Origin: DASZVP01 sp035546935 | GTDB lineage: Bacteria > Patescibacteriota > Saccharimonadia > Saccharimonadales > UBA4665 | NCBI GenBank assembly: GCA_035546935.1 | Contig: DASZVP010000002.1 | Coordinates: 186,001-250,000, forward strand | Direction: 5' to 3' | DNA: 64,000 bases | Notes under the pieces: generated by a model | The model's input: the letters and a program-made list of their open reading frames with translations, nothing else | Databases searched by the model: none | What the model was told of the DNA's origin: nothing | Position numbers and translations under genes: made by a program | Shown: one piece after another, positions 59,355 to 64,000 of the stretch | Layout: the number at the start of each line of letters is the position of its first letter | Numbering within the stretch: the stretch's first letter is position 1

Positions 59355-60211
59355 AGCGGCCCAACGAGATAGCCAAAGACGAGGCCGCGATGGCCACGCT
59401 GGTGGAACTGACCAGCGCCTTTGAGGGTATTGCCAGCATGCGCATCGCTCAGATTAAAAACCAGGTGCTGCAGTCGACCAAATTTTTCGATGAGCTGTGG
59501 CACATTTATTCGCAGCTGCGTGTCGACAGCCTGTTCCGTTTTGGCCGCGATCAGCCCAATGTCGAAATTATTCAAAAAGATCTGTACATTATCATCACCG
59601 CTGAAGGTGGTTTTAGTGGCGACATCGACCAAAAACTTATGGCGGCGATGCTGAAAACGTACACGCCCGAGAAAAATGACATTATTGTCATTGGCCACCA
59701 CGGTGCTGTGCAGCTGACTCAGCGTGGCATCCCCTACAAAAAGTACTTTAAGCTGCCCAACAAGGACCAAAACATTAATGTCATGCCAATCATTCGCGAG
59801 GTGCAGCAGTACCGTTCCACCACTGTTTTTTACCAAGAATACATTTCGTTAATGGTCCAGGACGTCAAAGAAATTGAGCTGTCGGCCGCTGTTCGCGAAC
59901 GTGGTTCAACTCAGGAAAAAGCTGACGACGTCATTAGCGAACTGACCTACATTTTTGAGCCCAGTGCCTACGCCGTGGCCGCTCACTTGGAGCGCTCCAT
60001 GATGCAGATTGCAGTCAGCCAGTTAATTTTGGACTCCAAACTGGCTCAGTATGCTTCACGTTTTCGGGCCATGAGTGCGTCACACCAGCGTGCCGATGAA
60101 TCGAAGGCTGAACTGCACCTGGCCTTTAACCGAGCCCGGCGTAATGTCAAAGACGAACGCCTGAAAGAAATCATTAACGGCCTGAAGAAGGCCAAGGTGG
60201 GGGCCAAGTAA
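59351..60211 (+). CDS. atpG: F1 ATPase gamma subunit
   Basis: 286 aa. GTG start overlapping the atpA stop. N- and C-terminal helices fit gamma: LAQYASRFRAMSASHQRADE and LHLAFNRARRNVKDERLKEI near the end, against the canonical S-R-M-x-AM-xx-A...L-x-xNRARQ. The middle Rossmann-like part (IIITAEGGFSGDID) fits as well. Central rotor shaft. Confidence 0.85.
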   Translation: MKRPNEIAKDEAAMATLVELTSAFEGIASMRIAQIKNQVLQSTKFFDELWHIYSQLRVDSLFRFGRDQPNVEIIQKDLYIIITAEGGFSGDIDQKLMAAMLKTYTPEKNDIIVIGHHGAVQLTQRGIPYKKYFKLPNKDQNINVMPIIREVQQYRSTTVFYQEYISLMVQDVKEIELSAAVRERGSTQEKADDVISELTYIFEPSAYAVAAHLERSMMQIAVSQLILDSKLAQYASRFRAMSASHQRADESKAELHLAFNRARRNVKDERLKEIINGLKKAKVGAK

Positions 60212-61516
60212 ATGGCAGGCACAATTGTCATGATAAAAGACTTGGTTATCCGGGCGCAGTTTGATGATGACCCGCCAAGCGTTAACGAGCTGATCGCCGT
60301 TCAAAACGGTCATGATACGCAGCTGCTGGTAGACCACCTGGAACCGGGCGGCGTGGCTTTTTGTTTGAACGTGCGCAGCGACCTCCGCCTGACAAAGGGC
60401 ATGGCTGTGGAACGTACCCACAAAGGCATTGAAATTCCTGTTGGCGACATCACCATTGGCCGTATCTTGAATGCCCTGGGCGATCCGCTGGACGGCCAGC
60501 CAAAAATTGAGGGCGGCGACATTAAAACCAAAGACATCCTAAAATTGCCGCCGCGCACAACGGACTTTTCGGTCAGCAAGCCGGAAATTTTGGAGACCGG
60601 CATTAAAGTTATCGACTTCTTCACGCCATTTGTTAAGGGCCGCAAGATCGGCATTATTGGTGGTGCCGGTGTCGGCAAAACCGTGCTGACGATGGAGCTG
60701 ATCAACAATATCGCCAAATCGGGCGGTGGTTTGTCCTTCTTCTCAGGTATTGGTGAGCGTATTCGCGAAGGTCACGAACTTTGGGATACCCTGAAGGAAA
60801 ACGATCTGCTCAAAAACACCTGTATGTTCTTCGCGCAGATGAATGAGAACCCGGTGCAGCGCTCACTGATTGGTATTTCAGCCACGGCTCTGGCGGAATA
60901 TTTCCGTGACGAGCAGCGTAAGAATATCCTGTTCTTTGCCGACAACATGTACCGTTACATTCAGGCTCGCAACGAGCTGGCCACGATTTTGGATCAAATT
61001 CCTAACGAAGGTGGTTACGAGCCAACCATTTTCTCGGACGTTAAAACATTGCAGGACCGTTTGAGTTCCAACGAAAACGGGTCCATTACCTCTGTTCAGA
61101 CCATTTACGTGCCGGCTGACGACATTTCTGACCCGGCCGTACAGTTTATTCAGCACGAAATGGACTCGATTATCGTTCTGTCCCGTAAGGTGGCCGAGCA
61201 GGGCATTCGCCCGGCCGTTGACCTTAACCTGACCAACTCGTCACTGCTGACACCCGAAATTGTTGGTGAACGCCACTATCTGCTGACTGTCCAGGTTCAG
61301 GCGCTGTTACAAAAGTACGAATCGCTAAAAGGCATTATCGCTATTATTGGCGAAAACGAGCTTAGCCCGGCCGATCGTGCCGACTACGCCAAGGCTAAGA
61401 AACTGATTGCCAACTTTACGCAAAACATGAACGTTATGACCAAACACAACGGTATCCCCGGTGACTTCTTCACCCGCGAGCAAACGCTGAAAAGCATTGA
61501 GGAAATTATCGTATGA
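60212..61516 (+). CDS. atpD: F1 ATPase beta subunit (divergent)
   Basis: 434 aa, shorter than the usual 460-480. P-loop GGAGVGKTVL near 150, catalytic Glu in GIGERIREG, ALAEYFRDEQRKNILFFADN, GGYEPTIFSDVKTLQDR and SITSVQTIYVPADDISDPA. The DELSEED motif is altered to ENELSPADR and the C-terminal helical region is short. Catalytic ATP site is intact. Begins right after the gamma stop. Confidence 0.9.
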   Translation: MAGTIVMIKDLVIRAQFDDDPPSVNELIAVQNGHDTQLLVDHLEPGGVAFCLNVRSDLRLTKGMAVERTHKGIEIPVGDITIGRILNALGDPLDGQPKIEGGDIKTKDILKLPPRTTDFSVSKPEILETGIKVIDFFTPFVKGRKIGIIGGAGVGKTVLTMELINNIAKSGGGLSFFSGIGERIREGHELWDTLKENDLLKNTCMFFAQMNENPVQRSLIGISATALAEYFRDEQRKNILFFADNMYRYIQARNELATILDQIPNEGGYEPTIFSDVKTLQDRLSSNENGSITSVQTIYVPADDISDPAVQFIQHEMDSIIVLSRKVAEQGIRPAVDLNLTNSSLLTPEIVGERHYLLTVQVQALLQKYESLKGIIAIIGENELSPADRADYAKAKKLIANFTQNMNVMTKHNGIPGDFFTREQTLKSIEEIIV

Positions 61517-61896
61517 GCCAGGCGCAGCCGACTGATTCGTCGGCCGTGGATGAGCAAAAAGTTCTGGGCGCCGAGCAGACGCCGCAAACTGCTGACGATG
61601 CTGAAAAGACTGCAGCCGTTGCCGATTACGCCAAAGTTGTCGACGGCAAGCCAGTCATGAACGTCAAAGTTTACTCGCCGTTTAATGATTATTATGACGG
61701 TCCGGCTTTTTCGATTAGCGCCGAAAACGCTACCGGCCCGTTTGACATTTTACCCAAACACCACACCTTTATTTCGCTGCTTAACCCCTGTGAAATGGTA
61801 TTGCGAACAGTTGATAAAGGCGAACAAAGAATTCGTATCGGCGGTGGTATTATGCACGTCAAAGCCGACAAAGTGGTCGTCTTCCTCGACGTCTAA
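61513..61896 (+). CDS. atpC: F1 ATPase epsilon subunit, N-terminal domain only
   Basis: 127 aa. A disordered acidic N-terminal extension of about 47 residues, then the epsilon beta sandwich (VKVYSPFNDYYDGPAFSISA, FDILPKHHTFISLL, RIGGGIMHVKADKVVV). The C-terminal inhibitory helices are absent. ATGA overlap with beta. Its stop overlaps that of the convergent gene at 61893 by 4 nt. Confidence 0.82.
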   Translation: MSQAQPTDSSAVDEQKVLGAEQTPQTADDAEKTAAVADYAKVVDGKPVMNVKVYSPFNDYYDGPAFSISAENATGPFDILPKHHTFISLLNPCEMVLRTVDKGEQRIRIGGGIMHVKADKVVVFLDV

Positions 61897-62951
61897 TCAA
61901 TAACAAAATAGTCGAATCCGAATGAGGCGGCCGATGGCGGTGCGCTGGAGTCGCAGATGCTGAAGCTGCTGCTGGTGCGTGTCACGTAGTAATCGAGGCC
62001 ACCGGCCGCCGCCTCGACGGGCGTAATTATAATGTGCGGCGGACTGGAGTACCTATGCGCAAAAGTGACTGTCAGGAAACAGCCGGCGGCCGGGCTGCTA
62101 CCGGTGTTAATTGTAATGGCGCCACTGGTATCGCTGCCGCTAACTGCGGCCGTTCCGCCGCTGCCCAGGGCCGGGCCACCAGTACGATCCGGATTGGCGC
62201 CGCCGGAAATCAGGTGGTGCGTCAAAGTCAGATCGCTATTAATTTGCAGGCTGCCAGCTGTTATTTGAGGGGCAGTGACGTTGCCGCTAAATGTGCCGCC
62301 ACCATTTACTTGCAGACTTTTTGCGACGGTTAGCGCGCCCTGAATGCCGGTATCGCCATTGACAGACAGGTTCTGGTTAACCTGCAGCTGGCCTAGCTGA
62401 GTAGTGCCGTTAACAGTTAAATTGGTTAGCGCAACCGTACCGCCAATTTTTAAGTTGCCGGCAACCTCCAGGCCGTTGCGTACTAGCACCTGGCCGGCGA
62501 AGACAGCGTTAGATTGGACATTTAAGATTTGCCCATTGTTGCCAACCGTGGCGTCGCTCGCGGCCACTTGCTCAAGTGTTTGCTGAGTTAATGACTCAGT
62601 CTTGATGTGCTCCACCGAGCCTTTTTTGCTCTGGAAATAAGCTACCAAAATGATGGCGGCTGCAATGACCAATATAAACAGGAACATTAACAGGTAAATG
62701 TTAAAGCGACGCAGCGTTTGCTTTAGACCGCCAGACTTGCCGTCCGGCTCTTTGCCTTGGCCGGCGCTATTCGGACTGTTCCCAGTGGTATCTATAGTCG
62801 AGCCGTCGCCGGACTTTAGTTCGCTTTCCGATTTTTCGAGCGCATCTTCATCGTCCTGCGGCTGGCTTGGCGCCGGCTGCTCAGCAGCTGCCGGCTTTTC
62901 CGGCTCAGCTGGGGGCGACTGGGCCGCGTCTCCGGTCTTGGGTTCATCCAT
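61893..62951 (-). CDS. Membrane-anchored repeat surface protein
   Basis: 352 aa. Cytoplasmic Pro/Glu/Ala-rich 80-residue tail, one transmembrane helix (about 85-107), then short beta repeats (VRNGLEVAGNLKIGG, LTVNGTTQLGQLQVNQNLSV) like phage tail-fibre and CPR surface proteins. The C-terminal domain FAHRYSSPPHIIITPVEAA with Cys pairs resembles tail-tip domains. Probably displayed at the surface for attachment. No peptidase motif is evident. Confidence 0.72.
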   Translation of the reverse strand: MDEPKTGDAAQSPPAEPEKPAAAEQPAPSQPQDDEDALEKSESELKSGDGSTIDTTGNSPNSAGQGKEPDGKSGGLKQTLRRFNIYLLMFLFILVIAAAIILVAYFQSKKGSVEHIKTESLTQQTLEQVAASDATVGNNGQILNVQSNAVFAGQVLVRNGLEVAGNLKIGGTVALTNLTVNGTTQLGQLQVNQNLSVNGDTGIQGALTVAKSLQVNGGGTFSGNVTAPQITAGSLQINSDLTLTHHLISGGANPDRTGGPALGSGGTAAVSGSDTSGAITINTGSSPAAGCFLTVTFAHRYSSPPHIIITPVEAAAGGLDYYVTRTSSSFSICDSSAPPSAASFGFDYFVID

Positions 62952-63062
62952 TTAAACTCATCCTATTCTTATCTCTATAGTACAAGACGGAAGCGTAAGC
63001 GTAAACGGTTTGCCTTAGTCGGGTATTTGCGGCAAAATATATATAGGACAACGAGGCGGAAA

Positions 63063-63839
63063 ATGAAAACCAGCAGTAGGAAATTATTAACGGCTATTTT
63101 AACTGCCTGTTTGCTGATTTTGGTTGGAAACACTCATGTCCAGGCCGCCTGTACCAGTGGCGCACAGACTTGTTCAAATAGCTATCAAGTAAATGAGGCT
63201 TTCTTTGGCGCCGGCGGGGCGCTTAATAACTGCTCGGCACATTATTGTTCCAAGCAGGCGGCTGGCGAAACAGCTGTCGGCAATACAAAAAGTGCTAATT
63301 TCCAAGCGCAAGGCGGTTTCAACACCGACCGCACGCCATTTATCCAGTTCACCATTAATAACACCAGTATTGATGTTGGCACCTTAACGGCCAGCAACAC
63401 GTCCACTGCGACCGCCAGCTTCACAATTGAGGCCTACTTATCGCACGGTTTTGTGGTCCAGAACGTTTCGCCGCCGCCAACTAACGGCAGTTATCAGCTG
63501 GCGGCCATTACCGGCAGCCCGGCACCTTCAGCTGCCGGCACCGAGCAGTTCGGCATGAACCTGGTGGCCAACACCAGCCCGTCATCATTAAGCGGCACTA
63601 GTGCCGACCCCAGTTACATACCCGACAGCACCTTTAGTTTTGGCCAGGTTGCTTCAAAGTATGCCACGCCTAACCAGTACATGTATGCTTACAGCGGCGC
63701 CGATAGCGAAGTCGCCTATTCTAGTTCGAGCTCAAGCTATACGACCTACACCATCTCATATATATTTAACGTTTCTCACATCACGCCGGGCGGCACCTAC
63801 ACCTTTAATCATGTGATGGTTGCAACTGCCAGCTACTAA
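63063..63839 (+). CDS. Secreted CPR-type protein
   Basis: 258 aa. Signal peptide ending HVQAAC. SYQVNEAFFGAGGALNNCSA, HYCSKQAAGETAVGNT, FNTDRTPFIQF, and SAAGTEQFGMNLVANT follow a pattern I recall from secreted proteins of Saccharibacteria and other CPR. Two Cys pairs near the N-terminus. Function unknown, probably beta-rich and surface exposed. ATG 63063 after GAGGCGG is preferred over an upstream start at 63027. Confidence 0.75.
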   Translation: MKTSSRKLLTAILTACLLILVGNTHVQAACTSGAQTCSNSYQVNEAFFGAGGALNNCSAHYCSKQAAGETAVGNTKSANFQAQGGFNTDRTPFIQFTINNTSIDVGTLTASNTSTATASFTIEAYLSHGFVVQNVSPPPTNGSYQLAAITGSPAPSAAGTEQFGMNLVANTSPSSLSGTSADPSYIPDSTFSFGQVASKYATPNQYMYAYSGADSEVAYSSSSSSYTTYTISYIFNVSHITPGGTYTFNHVMVATASY

Positions 63840-63956
63840 CAGATCAGACAAACTGTGGATAACTTTGTGAAATTTATTACTAAAGGTCTTGCTCTCTAGC
63901 CATTAGCATGTTACGATGACCTCGGATAATCTAAACAAAAAGCCAATTTAACATCG

Positions 63957-64000
63957 ATGGAAACACCTAAATTTTCGCTTAATCTCCGAGCCCTGAAGCG
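63957..64000 (+). CDS. Start of a further gene (cut by window edge)
   Basis: ATG followed by 14 open codons (ETPKFSLNLRALKR) to the end of the window. A GATAAT lies about 30 nt upstream. Too short to assign. Confidence 0.35.
   Translation, partial: METPKFSLNLRALK

Noticed and set aside
1..64000. UGA recoding as in Gracilibacteria/Absconditabacteria
   Set aside because: Several well-identified genes end in TGA (for example rsmA, atpA and atpD at their overlaps) and no conserved frame reads through TGA.
1..64000. CRISPR array, insertion sequence or prophage
   Set aside because: No spaced direct repeats of CRISPR type, transposase, integrase or phage structural cluster was found; tail-fibre-like repeats at 61893 belong to a membrane-anchored surface protein.

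Overview
The window reads as bacterial DNA with the standard code (TGA acts as a stop, TGG as Trp) and densely packed, mostly short genes. The gene set suggests a Candidatus Saccharibacteria (TM7) or closely related Patescibacteria genome with Actinobacteria-like surface functions. It includes a class F-like sortase next to a secreted HxGDIIP-type protein, an Rpf/YabE-like cell-wall protein beside rsmA, GH25-like and CPR-type secreted proteins, DUF348/G5 and DUF3052 domains, and peptidoglycan genes (murA, murB, murD, murI). This assignment is inferred from gene content; there is no rRNA gene here.

Layout. 1-8300: a clipped exonuclease gene, tRNA-Pro x2, membrane proteins, a P1B metal ATPase divergent from a DUF4396 gene, glutamate dehydrogenase, tRNA-His with a long structured leader, a DUF1295 enzyme, tRNA-Gly/tRNA-Arg and YggT. 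8300-26300: cell-wall and one-carbon genes (HTH-MurA fusion, glyA, murB, folC, a DHFR, folD, murI, murD) mixed with a sortase locus, Nudix genes, small regulators, three tRNAs and several very small genes. 26300-32400: a response regulator and soluble histidine kinase, a large PKD-repeat surface protein with a strong promoter, tRNA-Glu and secreted proteins. 32500-40000: pgk-tpiA, a UvrD helicase, Rpf-like protein-rsmA, MarR. 40000-43300: two tandem phosphoribosyltransferase-like genes, tmRNA and an unknown gene. 43300-55700: ABC exporter, aldo/keto reductase, GH25-like protein, RRM protein, prepilin operon, trehalase, tRNA-Val, metG-tatD and a cysteine desulfurase. 55700-61900: a divergent F1-type ATPase cluster. 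61900-64000: secreted and membrane-anchored surface proteins and the start of a further gene.

Three themes stand out. (1) More than 20 genes have a -10 hexamer (TATAAT, TATACT, TACAAT, TAGACT and similar) only 6-9 nt before the start codon, which implies leaderless mRNAs on a large scale; several starts were revised on this basis. (2) The ATPase cluster encodes stalk-like, delta, alpha, gamma, beta and epsilon proteins. In place of subunits a and c it carries a secreted-domain protein ending in a two-helix hairpin with a c-subunit-like GRNP loop but no membrane carboxylate. (3) Stable RNA genes have unusual surroundings: tRNA-Glu and tmRNA share a CTCGACAAAA hairpin that abuts the mature 5' end, the tmRNA lacks a canonical T-loop, and every tRNA seen encodes CCA.

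The genes together describe a fermentative, streamlined, probably host- or surface-associated cell. It builds peptidoglycan, displays sorted or anchored surface proteins and pili, scavenges sugars (trehalase, lower glycolysis) and keeps a folate/serine one-carbon module.
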